Part shown: positions 35,238-44,287 of the stretch, one piece after another
Position numbering within the stretch: position 1 is the stretch's first letter
How the letters are laid out: every line of letters starts with the position of its first letter
DNA from: Verrucomicrobiota bacterium
GTDB taxonomy: Bacteria; Verrucomicrobiota; Verrucomicrobiia; Opitutales; Opitutaceae
Length of the DNA: 64,000 nucleotides
Direction of reading: 5' to 3'
Assembly: GCA_023432225.1 (NCBI GenBank)
Contig: JAEYUW010000047.1
Span: forward strand, 145,623-209,622
Translations under genes and position numbers: made by a program
Notes under the pieces: generated by a model
The model's database searches: none
What the model was told of the DNA's origin: nothing
What the model saw: the letters and a program-made list of their open reading frames with translations, nothing else

Positions 35238-37628
35238 CTACTTCGTCGGCTCTTTGACTTCGCGGACTTGGCCGGGCTGCACCTTGTAACTGTAAATGTG
35301 AAGGTTGAGGAACTCCTCGACTTTTGCGAACGACCCGGCGCGAGCGCGCGGCAGGCCGCGGGCGTAATCGGTGGGCAAGTCCGCGAAATCGACTTCAGCG
35401 TTTTTCTCCGCCGCGGCGGCGAAAGCGCGCGCGGCGAGGTAGGGCGCGCGACGTTGCTCGCCTTCGCGGCCGGGGAACGAGAGCAGGAGAATCGGTTTCT
35501 TGATCAGCTCCGGGTGCTGCTTGAGCGGCGCAGCGTCGAGGCGGGCGTCGTCGCCGAAGGCGCTGCGCACGAGTTGGGGAAAGGCGGCGCCTTCACTCCA
35601 GTATTGTTCGCGCAGCCAGCTGCGCAGGTCGATCGGCGCGTCGATCGCGACGGCGCAGCGAAAACGATCCGGGTGATCCTGCAACGCGCGCAGCGCGATG
35701 AAACCGCCGTGCCCGCGACCGAAGAGGGCGATGCGTTTCGGGTTAACTTGAAAACGCTTCTCCAGTTCTTCGATCGTGGTGAGGATGTCCTCGATCTGCA
35801 CGAGGTCGTAGCCGGGATGGAGCGCCGCCCGATGTTGCCGCCCGAGGCCCCACGCGCCGCGGCCGTTGATCTGCACCACGGCGAAACCCATGGAGGCGAG
35901 GGCGTGGATTTCGGTGCGGAAGCTCGAGCTGACGCGCTGCCACGGCGTGTCGGGGCACACGATGACCATCGGGTAGGGCTTCACGCGCGGTGTGCTCGGC
36001 ACGGTGACGAGACCGGTGATGCGTGCGCCGTCGGGCCGGTTGAAAAAGAAAGGGAGCGTCGCGAACGTGTTTTTCGCGTCGAGCCACGGGGCGCGGCGGG
36101 CGAATTGGGAGAGTCGGTTCTTTTCGCGATCGAAGACGTAGAACGCGCCGGCGTCGGCCGGCCCTTGCGTGGCGACGATGAAGCGCCGGCCGGCGGTGTC
36201 CCAGTCGGTGATGTCCACGGCGGTGCCGGGCAGAAGTTTTTCGAGCTGCAGCTGCGTCTCGCGCCATTCCGGACGCAGCCAAGCGGTCGTGCGCATGGCG
36301 GCATCGTAGCGAATGCCGGCGAGAGCCTGCGTGTGCGGATCGAAGACGAGTGTGTCCGGCGGGAACGCATCCGTCGGCGCACCGATGAGATCGAAGTGCG
36401 GATTCTCGAACGCGACTGAGCCTGGCTTCCCGGTCGCGAGGTTATGGCTCTGAATGGCGAAGGTGTTGCGACCGCGGTTGGTGGCGTAAAAGAGCACGTC
36501 ACCGGTCGTGTCGAAACCGAGCGGAAGCTCGCGTTCGCCGAAATAGTTTTCCGGGGAAATCGTGAACTCGCCGCGGCCGATCGCTTGCGCGAGCGGCTGG
36601 CCCGCGCCCTCGGCTTTGCGGCCGAGGTAGTCGTAGCGGAGCGGAAATTTGCCGTAGACCGAGTTCGGCACCGTGATGCGCATCAGCCCTTGTTGATCGA
36701 GGAGGAAGTCGCGCTCTTCGCGCACGCGGTCGCTCGAGACCAGCTGCAGTTTGCCGGACGTGGCGTCGACGGAGAAGAGCTGCAACGAGCGCGCGCTCCC
36801 GGCGCCGGTCGCGAGCAGGTGAAGCGCGCCCGGCCGCACCGGGTCGAGACGCAACACGCGCAGCGAGCGCGGCGCGAGACCCGGACGCTCGGTCACGATG
36901 TTGGCCGCCGCTTCTGCCGGGGGACGAATTTGCGACGGATCGGAGGCAAGAATGTCGGTGCCGAACTTGCCGCCCGCCGTATCGGTGGCCATCGGTCGGT
37001 CGGGAGAGTTGACGCGGTTTTCGAACGAGGAGTCCCGCCGGTCGATGGTGAAGCGATCGAAGAGCGGCGACTTCGGAAGATCGAACTGACTATCGGCCAG
37101 TTCCTTCGGACCGACGAGCAGACCGGCGTTGCGACCGTCGACATCGAATCCGAGCACGACACCCGACGTGCTGAGCCAGCGCGGCGGCGAGCCGACGGCG
37201 GTGTCGGTCGCGCGGTTGGTCTGGATCACGAGGCGGGTGGGCGTGGCCCACGCCATCCACAGAATGCGCGCGGGTGTCTTCTCATATTGGTAGGCGATTT
37301 GCGCGGGAGTGGATGATTCGTCGTCCGCGACGAGCACCTTGGCGCGCGCGGCGTCAGGTTGCTCGAGATCGGCGGTGACGACGTAGACTTTGTCGTCCTC
37401 GCGAATCGAGAAGGCGAGAAAGCGCCCGTCCGGTGAGAGCGCGGCTTGGTCGGTGCGCAGCGGCTCGAAGAAATCGTTGAAGCGCGTGGCGTCGGGCACG
37501 ACCGGCGGGGGCAGGGCCATTTCCGGAACGCGCCGGGAGCGCGTGACGTCGGTCTGGGCAAAGGGGAGGTCTGACTGGGCTTGGGCGACGCTCGCGAGCG
37601 CGAGCAGCGCAAACAGTAACAACTTCAT
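35238..37628 (-). CDS. S9-like pseudopeptidase 3 (nucleophile lost)
   Basis: A 796-residue exported protein; signal peptide MKLLLFALLALASVAQA. The propeller begins FFEPLRTDQAALSPDGRFLA, as in the paralogues at 19208 and 23259, and the C-terminal half is closest to a true prolyl-oligopeptidase fold (EIHALASMGFAVVQINGRG, ILTTIEELEKRFQVNPKRIA). The elbow LFGRGHGGFIALR has Gly where the catalytic Ser of GGSYGG should be. The histidine region reads DLPTDYARGLPRA with no His. So the triad is absent. The longest of the three and the least like the other two at the C-terminus. Coupled (ATGA) to an intact alpha/beta hydrolase upstream. Confidence 0.82.
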   Translation of the reverse strand: MKLLLFALLALASVAQAQSDLPFAQTDVTRSRRVPEMALPPPVVPDATRFNDFFEPLRTDQAALSPDGRFLAFSIREDDKVYVVTADLEQPDAARAKVLVADDESSTPAQIAYQYEKTPARILWMAWATPTRLVIQTNRATDTAVGSPPRWLSTSGVVLGFDVDGRNAGLLVGPKELADSQFDLPKSPLFDRFTIDRRDSSFENRVNSPDRPMATDTAGGKFGTDILASDPSQIRPPAEAAANIVTERPGLAPRSLRVLRLDPVRPGALHLLATGAGSARSLQLFSVDATSGKLQLVSSDRVREERDFLLDQQGLMRITVPNSVYGKFPLRYDYLGRKAEGAGQPLAQAIGRGEFTISPENYFGERELPLGFDTTGDVLFYATNRGRNTFAIQSHNLATGKPGSVAFENPHFDLIGAPTDAFPPDTLVFDPHTQALAGIRYDAAMRTTAWLRPEWRETQLQLEKLLPGTAVDITDWDTAGRRFIVATQGPADAGAFYVFDREKNRLSQFARRAPWLDAKNTFATLPFFFNRPDGARITGLVTVPSTPRVKPYPMVIVCPDTPWQRVSSSFRTEIHALASMGFAVVQINGRGAWGLGRQHRAALHPGYDLVQIEDILTTIEELEKRFQVNPKRIALFGRGHGGFIALRALQDHPDRFRCAVAIDAPIDLRSWLREQYWSEGAAFPQLVRSAFGDDARLDAAPLKQHPELIKKPILLLSFPGREGEQRRAPYLAARAFAAAAEKNAEVDFADLPTDYARGLPRARAGSFAKVEEFLNLHIYSYKVQPGQVREVKEPTK

Positions 37629-38911
37629 CGGGGTGGCACGGGTTGCGTTTCTGGAGACGACGCGGGCCCAATCGCGGCTACTCCGAGCCGCGCGCGTAAA
37701 TAGGAGAGCAGGGGATCGAGCACGTCTGGCGTCAGCGGCATCCGGTGGCCGCGCGGTTCGTTCTCGGGAAAGTAGACGTAGGGCGAGCGTAGCGCATCGA
37801 GGCGGCGGCGCAGCACTGTCATTTGGTGAAGCGCTTCGGGCGACTCGGTGACGTTGATGCTCAGAAAGAGCGGCACGGTCGGCGCGGTGAGGTAGTCGAG
37901 TGCGCCGTGGGCCCGCCAGGTGGCGAGATGCGTCGTGCGTTCGCCCCAGGCACGTTCGTAGCGCGGAATCATTTTATCGTCGGCGAGGAGGTCGAGATAC
38001 GTGAAGCGGCCGGAGAGCACGACGGCGCCTTGGACGTCGCTCGAAACGTTGCGGTGTTCGCCGGTGGATTCGAATTCAGCGTGACCTGCCGTCGTGGCGA
38101 GCATCAGCGCCATGCCGCTGCCGCGCGAGAATCCGACCGGCACGATGCGACCGTCCAGCGGTAGCGTCGTGCTCTCGGCGCGCAGCGTGCGCACCGCGGC
38201 TTTGATCAGCTGCGCGCAGACCGGCATGGCGTCGATGCCTTGGTAGGGCGCGGGCACGGGATGATCCGCCATCGCGACGGCGAAGCCTTCCGTGGCGGCA
38301 CCCTCGAGCAGCGTGTCGGTGCAGAATTGCAGTGAAAAGTTGCCCATGCGGTTGGCGTTGTCGCAGGAGAACTCGAGCAACGCGCCCACCGGATGCGCCG
38401 GACGCGACGGGTAGAGAATATCCATCGCGAGCGCGCGTGCGCCGTCGCGCGCGAACACGACCTCACGCTTCAAACGATAGCCCGCCGGCACGATGAAGAT
38501 GCGCGCGGTGTCGAGCGCGCGATCGCCGAGCCACTCGCGCCGGTGCAACTGCGCGCGCAGCGCAGCGAGGTCGCGGTTCAAATGCGGCCAGCGGGCGCGC
38601 GCATCGCCGCGGTAGTCGAGTATAGCGACGAGAAAACCCTGCGCGCGGAAATCGGCGATGAGAGCTTCGTCGCTTTCCGTGCCGATGCGCGGCGCTGCGA
38701 GGCCTTGCAAATAGATCACCAGCGGTTGCGCCGTCGACGTCGTCGCCGGTGCGGGCAGCGGCTCGCTCAATTCGATCGGGATGTCCGCATCTAGCGCGAG
38801 GCTGTGCCACGAACTCGCCGCGTGCGCGAGATCCGGCCATGCTCCCGCGGCTCCAAGCAGCGCGCATAGCGCCGCGCGGACCAGGCAGCGAAACAGGGAC
38901 GGGTGATACAC
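37625..38911 (-). CDS. Secreted alpha/beta hydrolase with intact nucleophile
   Basis: A 428-residue exported protein read from GTG at 38911; signal region LVRAALCALLGAAGAWPDLAHA. It has an alpha/beta-hydrolase core with nucleophile elbow IVPVGFSRGSGMALML (Ser present). GALLEFSCDNANRMG and EPRGHRMPLTPD near the end may supply the His. It resembles secreted esterase or dienelactone-hydrolase-like proteins; the substrate is unknown. Its stop overlaps the start of the pseudopeptidase at 35238-37628, so the active and inactive hydrolase folds are made together. Divergent from the AraC gene at 39021. Confidence 0.72.
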   Translation of the reverse strand: MYHPSLFRCLVRAALCALLGAAGAWPDLAHAASSWHSLALDADIPIELSEPLPAPATTSTAQPLVIYLQGLAAPRIGTESDEALIADFRAQGFLVAILDYRGDARARWPHLNRDLAALRAQLHRREWLGDRALDTARIFIVPAGYRLKREVVFARDGARALAMDILYPSRPAHPVGALLEFSCDNANRMGNFSLQFCTDTLLEGAATEGFAVAMADHPVPAPYQGIDAMPVCAQLIKAAVRTLRAESTTLPLDGRIVPVGFSRGSGMALMLATTAGHAEFESTGEHRNVSSDVQGAVVLSGRFTYLDLLADDKMIPRYERAWGERTTHLATWRAHGALDYLTAPTVPLFLSINVTESPEALHQMTVLRRRLDALRSPYVYFPENEPRGHRMPLTPDVLDPLLSYLRARLGVAAIGPASSPETQPVPPR

Positions 38912-39020
38912 AGGAATCTTCGGCGGCGGCGAGTGCGGGGGTTGACCTTGGTATTTTCTTACCCAATTTCTCGCCGTCCTGCTATCGGTTTTCCCGCTGT
39001 TTCTGTTTCGTTCCTAAGAC

Positions 39021-39905
39021 TTGCCCTACGTTTCCTTCGATCCCGACCGCCCCGATTTCACGCCGTATGGTTTCTCGTGCGTGCACTGGACGCCTTCGCC
39101 CATGCGGCGGCCGGACCACCACAATGAGATCGAGTTGAACCTGCTCACCAAGGGCTCCGTCAGCTACCTGCTCGGCGGGCGCAAGGTGCAGCTCGATGCC
39201 GGCTCGCTGAACGTGTTCTGGGCGGCGATTCCGCACCAGATCGTGGACTTCGCGAACGACACGTCGTATTTCGTGGCGACGATTCCGCTCGCGTGGTTCC
39301 TGCAGTGCAAGCTGACCGATCGCTTCGTGCAACCGCTGCTGCGCGGCGAGGTGTTGACGGAAAAGCTCGGCCCGCGTGAGCGCCAGGACATCGATTTGTT
39401 CGCGCAATGGGAGACCGACCTGCAGCAGCCGGACGACGACGTGCGGCACGTCGTGATGCTGGAGATGGAGGCGCGCCTGCGTCGAATGATCGGCACGTTG
39501 CCGCATACGGTCGCGGCGGCGGCGCCGAAGGCGAAAGCGCGTGCGACCAGCTTGCAGGGCGGCGAGCTCAACAAGGTTGAACAGATCGCGTGCGTCATCG
39601 CGCAGCGTTACACCGAACAGCTCACCGTCACCGAAATCGGGCGCGCGGTCGGCCTGCATCCGAATTATGCGATGGGGCTTTTCAAGAAAGCCTTCGGCAC
39701 GACGCTCCTCGATTACCTGATGCATCACCGCATCTCGCACGCGCAGCGACTGCTCGCGACGACGGACGAAAAGATCGTCGAGGTCGCCTTCGCGTCGGGC
39801 TTCAACTCAATCAGTCGCTTCAACGAAACGTTCCGCCGCGCTTGCGGCTGCACGCCGCGCGAATACCGCGTGCAACACGCGATGTCGGAGAAACCCAAAA
39901 AATGA
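39021..39905 (+). CDS. AraC-family transcription regulator 1
   Basis: A 294-residue regulator read from TTG at 39021. The N-terminal cupin-type sensor (residues about 10-100: RRPDHHNEIELNLLTKGSVS, YLLGGRKVQL, WAAIPHQIVDF) probably binds a sugar. The C-terminal double helix-turn-helix runs from about 190 (LTVTEIGRAVGLHPNYAMGLFKKAFG; TTDEKIVEVAFASGFNSISRFNETFRRACG). It is a close paralogue of the minus-strand regulator at 41830. Its stop overlaps the start of the beta-helix gene (ATGA), which is unusual for a regulator and its target. Likely activates glycosidase genes here. Confidence 0.9.
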   Translation: MPYVSFDPDRPDFTPYGFSCVHWTPSPMRRPDHHNEIELNLLTKGSVSYLLGGRKVQLDAGSLNVFWAAIPHQIVDFANDTSYFVATIPLAWFLQCKLTDRFVQPLLRGEVLTEKLGPRERQDIDLFAQWETDLQQPDDDVRHVVMLEMEARLRRMIGTLPHTVAAAAPKAKARATSLQGGELNKVEQIACVIAQRYTEQLTVTEIGRAVGLHPNYAMGLFKKAFGTTLLDYLMHHRISHAQRLLATTDEKIVEVAFASGFNSISRFNETFRRACGCTPREYRVQHAMSEKPKK

Positions 39906-41785
39906 AAACGTTGTGCTGGGTGGGAGTGGCTCTCGCGGTCGCGATGAGCGCGAGTGCGGGCGCGGGTGAAATCTGGGTCGCGCCGAATGGTAGCGACACA
40001 GCGGCCGGCACGCGCGAGGCGCCGCTCGCCACCGTGCATGCCGCGCTGCGCAAGGGCCGCGAGTGGCGCCGCCTGAAGTCGCCCGAAGTGGCCGACGGCG
40101 TGACGATCCGACTGCGCGGCGGCGAGTATCCGCTGCACGAAACGATCATCGTGCGTCCAGAAGACAGCGGCACGCCCGCGAGTCCGACGACCATCACCGC
40201 GGCGCCCGGCGAGCAGCCGGTGGTGACCGGTGGCGTGAAGATTGTCGATTGGCGCCGCCTCGCGGAGGCGCCGGCGCGCCTGCCGGCCGTCGCCCGCGGA
40301 CAGGTTTGGGTGGCGCCGTTGCCCACGTTCAACGGACGCACGCTGGAGTTTCGTCAGCTCTGGGTCGATGGCCGCAAGGCGGTGCGCGCGCGCACGCCGA
40401 ACGGCGACGCGATGGAGCGGCTCGTGACGTGGGAGCGCGCGGCGCGCGTGGCCGGCATTCCCGCGGCGCTCGCGGTGCCCGAGGATCTCGCGGGCGTCGA
40501 GATGACGCTGTTGCAGGCGTGGGAGATTGCGGTGTTGCGCCTGAAGTCGCACCGCGCGGAGGGCGACGTCGCTCGCGTGCAGTTTCACGAGCCGGAGAGC
40601 CGGATTCAATTTGAGCATCCGTGGCCGCCACCGCCGATGCCGGGCAAGGACGGCAAGAACGCGCCGTTCTTCCTCGCCAACGCGCTCGAGTTTCTCGACG
40701 AGCCGGGCGAGTGGTTCGCAGACACGCGGGCGGGCGTCGTGTATTATTGGCCGCGTCCAGGAGAAGAATTGGCGCGTGCCGTCGTGGTGGCGCCGGCGGT
40801 GGAGCAGCTGGTGCGCATCGTCGGCACCTACGACCGGCCGGTGCAGCATGTGAGTTTTGAAGGCATCGCTTTCGCCCACACCACGTGGATGCGTCCGTCG
40901 CTGTCGGGCCACGTGCCGCATCAGGCCGGCTTTCCGATGATTGACGCGTATTCCCTGAAGCCGCCGGGCACGCCCGAGTGGCGCAGCCTCGACAATCAGG
41001 CGCTGATCGCGCGCCCGCCGGCGGCGATGTCGCTGTTCGCGGCGCGACACGTGCGCGTGATCGGCTGTCGCTTCACGGCCATCGCAGCGAACGCGCTCGA
41101 CGCTCATCTCGGGGTGCAGGACGCGGTGTTCGAAGGAAACGTGTTTCGCGATATCGGCATCAATGCGGTCGTCGCCGGCGCGTTCGGCGAGGAAGGTTTC
41201 GAGATCCATCTGCCCTGGGAACCGAGCGACGAGCGCAGCTACACGGCGCGGCTTCGCATCGCGAACAACGTCATCGCCAACTGCGCGACCGAAGACTGGG
41301 GCGGCATCCCGATCGTCGCGGGCTTCGTGCGCGACACCGCGATCGAGCACAACGACATCCACGAAACCGGCTACACGGGCATCTCGCTCGGGTGGGGCTG
41401 GACGCGCTCGGCAAATATGATGCGCAACAACCGCGTCCACGCCAACCGCCTTGAGCGCGTCGCGTTGCGCACGGCGGACAACGCCGGCATCTACACACAG
41501 TCGAACCAACCCGGCACGGTCGTGAGCGAGAACGCGGTGTTCCCGATCACGATGAGCCCGTGGGTGCACGACGCCGATCACTGGTTCTATCTCTACACCG
41601 ACGAGGGCTCGTCCTACATGTCGGTCCGCGACAACTGGGTGCCGGCGGAGAAGTTCCTCGAGAACGCGATCGGTCCGGGCAACATTTGGAAAAACAACGG
41701 CCCGCACGTGGACGAAAAGATCAAGCAGGCCGCCGGTCTCGAACCCGCGTGGCGCGAACGGCTCGCCGCTGACTTGGCGCGCTGA
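39902..41785 (+). CDS. Secreted right-handed beta-helix glycosidase (GH141-like)
   Basis: A 627-residue exported protein; signal peptide MKTLCWVGVALAVAMSASAGA. It starts EIWVAPNGSDTAAGTREAPL and continues GVTIRLRGGEYPLHETIIVR, the classic opening of DUF1565/GH141-type beta-helix enzymes. A long insert (REWADTRAGVVYYWPRPGE-like region) precedes parallel strands such as VRVIGCRFTAIAANAL and TAIEHNDIHETGYTGISLG. GH141 includes an alpha-L-fucosidase acting on rhamnogalacturonan II. I infer the family from these patterns only; another beta-helix family is possible. Coupled by ATGA to the AraC gene before it; convergent with the second AraC gene. Confidence 0.75.
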   Translation: MKTLCWVGVALAVAMSASAGAGEIWVAPNGSDTAAGTREAPLATVHAALRKGREWRRLKSPEVADGVTIRLRGGEYPLHETIIVRPEDSGTPASPTTITAAPGEQPVVTGGVKIVDWRRLAEAPARLPAVARGQVWVAPLPTFNGRTLEFRQLWVDGRKAVRARTPNGDAMERLVTWERAARVAGIPAALAVPEDLAGVEMTLLQAWEIAVLRLKSHRAEGDVARVQFHEPESRIQFEHPWPPPPMPGKDGKNAPFFLANALEFLDEPGEWFADTRAGVVYYWPRPGEELARAVVVAPAVEQLVRIVGTYDRPVQHVSFEGIAFAHTTWMRPSLSGHVPHQAGFPMIDAYSLKPPGTPEWRSLDNQALIARPPAAMSLFAARHVRVIGCRFTAIAANALDAHLGVQDAVFEGNVFRDIGINAVVAGAFGEEGFEIHLPWEPSDERSYTARLRIANNVIANCATEDWGGIPIVAGFVRDTAIEHNDIHETGYTGISLGWGWTRSANMMRNNRVHANRLERVALRTADNAGIYTQSNQPGTVVSENAVFPITMSPWVHDADHWFYLYTDEGSSYMSVRDNWVPAEKFLENAIGPGNIWKNNGPHVDEKIKQAAGLEPAWRERLAADLAR

Positions 41786-41829
41786 GAGCGCCTTGCTCAC
41801 GGCGCACCCGCCCGCAGCAAACCCATGCG

Positions 41830-42696
41830 CTAGTCTCGTTCCGTCTCGGAGGTCTCGTGCGCCGCGCGATACTCGCGCGGCGTGCAGCCGCAGGCGCGGC
41901 GGAAGGCTTCGTTGAAGCGGCTGATCGAGTTGAAGCCGGAGCTGAAGGCGATATCGACGATCTTCTCGTCGGTCGTCGCGAGCAGCCGCTGCGCGTGCGA
42001 GACGCGGTGGTTCGTGATGTAGTCGATCAGCGTCGTGCCAAACGCCTTTTTGAAGAGGTTCATGGCGTAGTTCGGATGCAGGCCGACCGCCTCGCTGATC
42101 TGCGCGATCGTGAGCTGCTCGGTGTAGCGCTGCGCGACGAGGCAGGCCATTTGCTCGACCTTGTTCAGGCCGCCGGCGTGGAGTGCGAGCCGCTGCTTCT
42201 TGCGCGCCTCCGCGCTGCTCGGCAGGCGCGACTCGAGCCGGCGCAGGCGCGCCTCGATTTCGAGCATGACGATATCCTTCACCTTGGCGTTGGGCGTCTC
42301 GAGATCGCGTTCCCATTGCGTGAACAGCGCCTCGTCGAACGCCGCGCGTTGATCGGTTTTCTCCATCAGCACCTCGCCTTGCATCAGCTGCTGGACGAAC
42401 CGTTCGGAGACGCGGCATTGCAGGAACCAGGAGAGCGGAATGGTCGCGACGAAGTATTCCGTCTTCGGGCCGAAATCGATGATCTGGTGCGGAATCGCCG
42501 CCCAGAATGCGCTCAGCGTCCCCGCGGGAATCCGCACCTTGCGGCCGCCCAACAGGTAGATCACCCAGCCCGAGTGGAGCAGGTTGATCTCGATTTCGTT
42601 GTGGTGATCCGGTCGCCGCATGGGCGAGGGAATCCAGCGCACACACGTGAAACCGTAGGGCGTGAAATCGGGGCGGTTGGGGTCGAATTGGACCAT
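41830..42696 (-). CDS. AraC-family transcription regulator 2
   Basis: A 288-residue paralogue of the regulator at 39021, with long shared stretches: RPDFTPYGF, PSPMRRPDHHNEIE, YLLGGRKV, FWAAIPHQI, YFVATIPL, FKKAFGTTL, SHAQRLLATTDEKIV and FRRACGCTPREYR. The sensor half differs more than the helix-turn-helix half (QISEAVGLHPNYAMNL), suggesting a related but different ligand. It is divergent from the isomerase-transketolase operon at 42862, with about 165 bases between them, and so probably controls that operon and itself. Confidence 0.92.
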   Translation of the reverse strand: MVQFDPNRPDFTPYGFTCVRWIPSPMRRPDHHNEIEINLLHSGWVIYLLGGRKVRIPAGTLSAFWAAIPHQIIDFGPKTEYFVATIPLSWFLQCRVSERFVQQLMQGEVLMEKTDQRAAFDEALFTQWERDLETPNAKVKDIVMLEIEARLRRLESRLPSSAEARKKQRLALHAGGLNKVEQMACLVAQRYTEQLTIAQISEAVGLHPNYAMNLFKKAFGTTLIDYITNHRVSHAQRLLATTDEKIVDIAFSSGFNSISRFNEAFRRACGCTPREYRAAHETSETERD

Positions 42697-42861
42697 CGTT
42701 TCCGGCTTAGGATTCCGGGAAAATTAGGCGCAAACGCGGAAGAAACCACCCGGAAGTTAGGATAGTCTTTTTTCCCCGGTCAACTGCGACCGTGACCACC
42801 CCGCACTTTTCCAACTCACTAGCCCCAAATTCACGCGGGCCGGCCCCGCGTCGCTGTTATC
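42697..42861. promoter_or_regulatory. Divergent AraC/isomerase promoter region
   Basis: 165 bases with relatively AT-rich patches (ATAGTCTTTTTTCC near 42762-42776). AraC-type direct-repeat operators would be expected here, but none can be defined by eye. CCTAAG occurs close upstream of both AraC starts (minus strand near 42708; plus strand near 39014), which might be a shared site or chance. Confidence 0.4.
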
Positions 42862-44286
42862 ATGAAAAAGTCCCCCGTCGCCCTCGGCGTCATTTTCGGC
42901 AACCGCGATTTTTTCCCTGATCGCCTTGTTCCGGATGCCCGCGCCGATATCACCAAGCTCTTCGGCGAACTCGGAATTGAAGCGGTCATGCTCGATCCGA
43001 GCGCGACCAAGCTGGGCAGCGTCGAGACGCACAACGACGCCCGCAAGTGCGCCGAACTCTTCCGTCAGCACCGCGACCGCCTCAGCGGCGTGCTCGTGTG
43101 CCTGCCGAACTTCGGCGACGAAAAGGGCGTGGCCGACACGCTGAAGCTCGCCGGGCTCAACGTCCCCGTGCTCGTGCAGGGTTACCCGGACGATCTCGAC
43201 AAGCTCGACGTCGTGCGCCGCCGCGACTCGTGGTGCGGCAAGATTTCCGCCTGCAACAATCTCCGCCAAGCCGGCATTCCCTATACGCTGACGACGAAAC
43301 ACGTGGTGCACCCGAGCGATCCGAGCTTCAAGGCCGACCTAGCGAATTTCGTCGCCGTGTGCCGCGTCGTCCAGGGACTGCGCAAGGTCCGCATCGGCGC
43401 CGTCGGCGCGCGTCCCGGCGCGTTCAACACCGTCCGCTACTCGGAAAAAATTCTCGAGCGCAACGGTGTCAGCGTCACCACGGTCGACCTGTCCGAGATC
43501 CTCGGCGCCGCCGGCAAGCTCGGCGACAAGGACGCCCGACTTCTCACGAAGATCGACGAGATTCGCGCCTACGCCAACGCCACCGCCGTCCCGCCCGCCA
43601 AGCTCGCGCAGATGGCGCGTCTCGGCGTCGTGCTCGACGATTTCGTCACCGCCAATCACCTCGACGCGACCGCCATTCAATGCTGGACCTCGCTGCAGGC
43701 CAACCACGGCTGCAACGTCTGCACGTCGATGAGCATGATGAGCGAACAGCTCCTCCCGAGCGCGTGCGAAGTCGACGTCACCGGCGTGCTCACGATGTAT
43801 GCGATGCAGCTCGCCTCGCAGTCGCCCAGCGCGCTCGTCGACTGGAACAACAACTACGGCGCCGCGGACGACAAGTGCGTTCTCTTCCACTGTGGCAACT
43901 GGGCGAAGTCGTTTCTGCCCGACGTCAAGATCCTCAACGCGCCGATCCTCGGCTCGACGCTCGGCGTCGAGAACACCTGGGGTGCGCTCGATGGCCGCAC
44001 GCCCGCCGCGCCGCTCACTTACGGTCGCATCACGACCGACGACGTCTCCGGCAAAATCCGCACCTACGTCGGCGAAGGCGAACTCACCAACGACGAGCTG
44101 AAAACGTTCGGCAACCGCGCCGTCGCGCACGTGCCGCAGTTGCAGAAACTCATGCGCCACGTTTGCCGCGAGGGCTTCGAGCACCACGTCGTCATGAACG
44201 CCTCGCGCACCGCCGGCGTGCTCGCCGAGGCATTCGAGCGTTACCTCGGCTGGGAAGTCTATCACCACGGCGCGCCGCAGGAGTGA
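42862..44286 (+). CDS. L-fucose/L-arabinose isomerase-family protein
   Basis: A 474-residue cytoplasmic protein of the fucose isomerase-like superfamily. Seen: a Rossmann-like N-region (VALGVIFGNRDFFPD, SGVLVCLPNFGDEKGVADTL, VLVQGYPDDLDKLDVVRRRD) and a C-terminal sugar-isomerase region (ANHGCNVCTSMSMMSEQLLP, CEVDVTGVLTMYAMQLAS, DWNNNYGAADDKCVLFHCGN). It is not the canonical 590-residue FucI; such shorter relatives precede split transketolases. It starts the operon with the two transketolase halves and an FGGY kinase, which is the set needed to isomerise, phosphorylate and cleave a ketose. D-apiose to D-apulose is my leading guess; a sulfo- or deoxy-sugar is possible. Confidence 0.85.
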   Translation: MKKSPVALGVIFGNRDFFPDRLVPDARADITKLFGELGIEAVMLDPSATKLGSVETHNDARKCAELFRQHRDRLSGVLVCLPNFGDEKGVADTLKLAGLNVPVLVQGYPDDLDKLDVVRRRDSWCGKISACNNLRQAGIPYTLTTKHVVHPSDPSFKADLANFVAVCRVVQGLRKVRIGAVGARPGAFNTVRYSEKILERNGVSVTTVDLSEILGAAGKLGDKDARLLTKIDEIRAYANATAVPPAKLAQMARLGVVLDDFVTANHLDATAIQCWTSLQANHGCNVCTSMSMMSEQLLPSACEVDVTGVLTMYAMQLASQSPSALVDWNNNYGAADDKCVLFHCGNWAKSFLPDVKILNAPILGSTLGVENTWGALDGRTPAAPLTYGRITTDDVSGKIRTYVGEGELTNDELKTFGNRAVAHVPQLQKLMRHVCREGFEHHVVMNASRTAGVLAEAFERYLGWEVYHHGAPQE

Positions 44287-44287
44287 A

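Noticed and set aside
39725..42646. A 973-codon minus-strand frame
   Set aside because: It covers both the AraC regulator and the beta-helix gene in the wrong frame; the real AraC frame at 41830 is clear.
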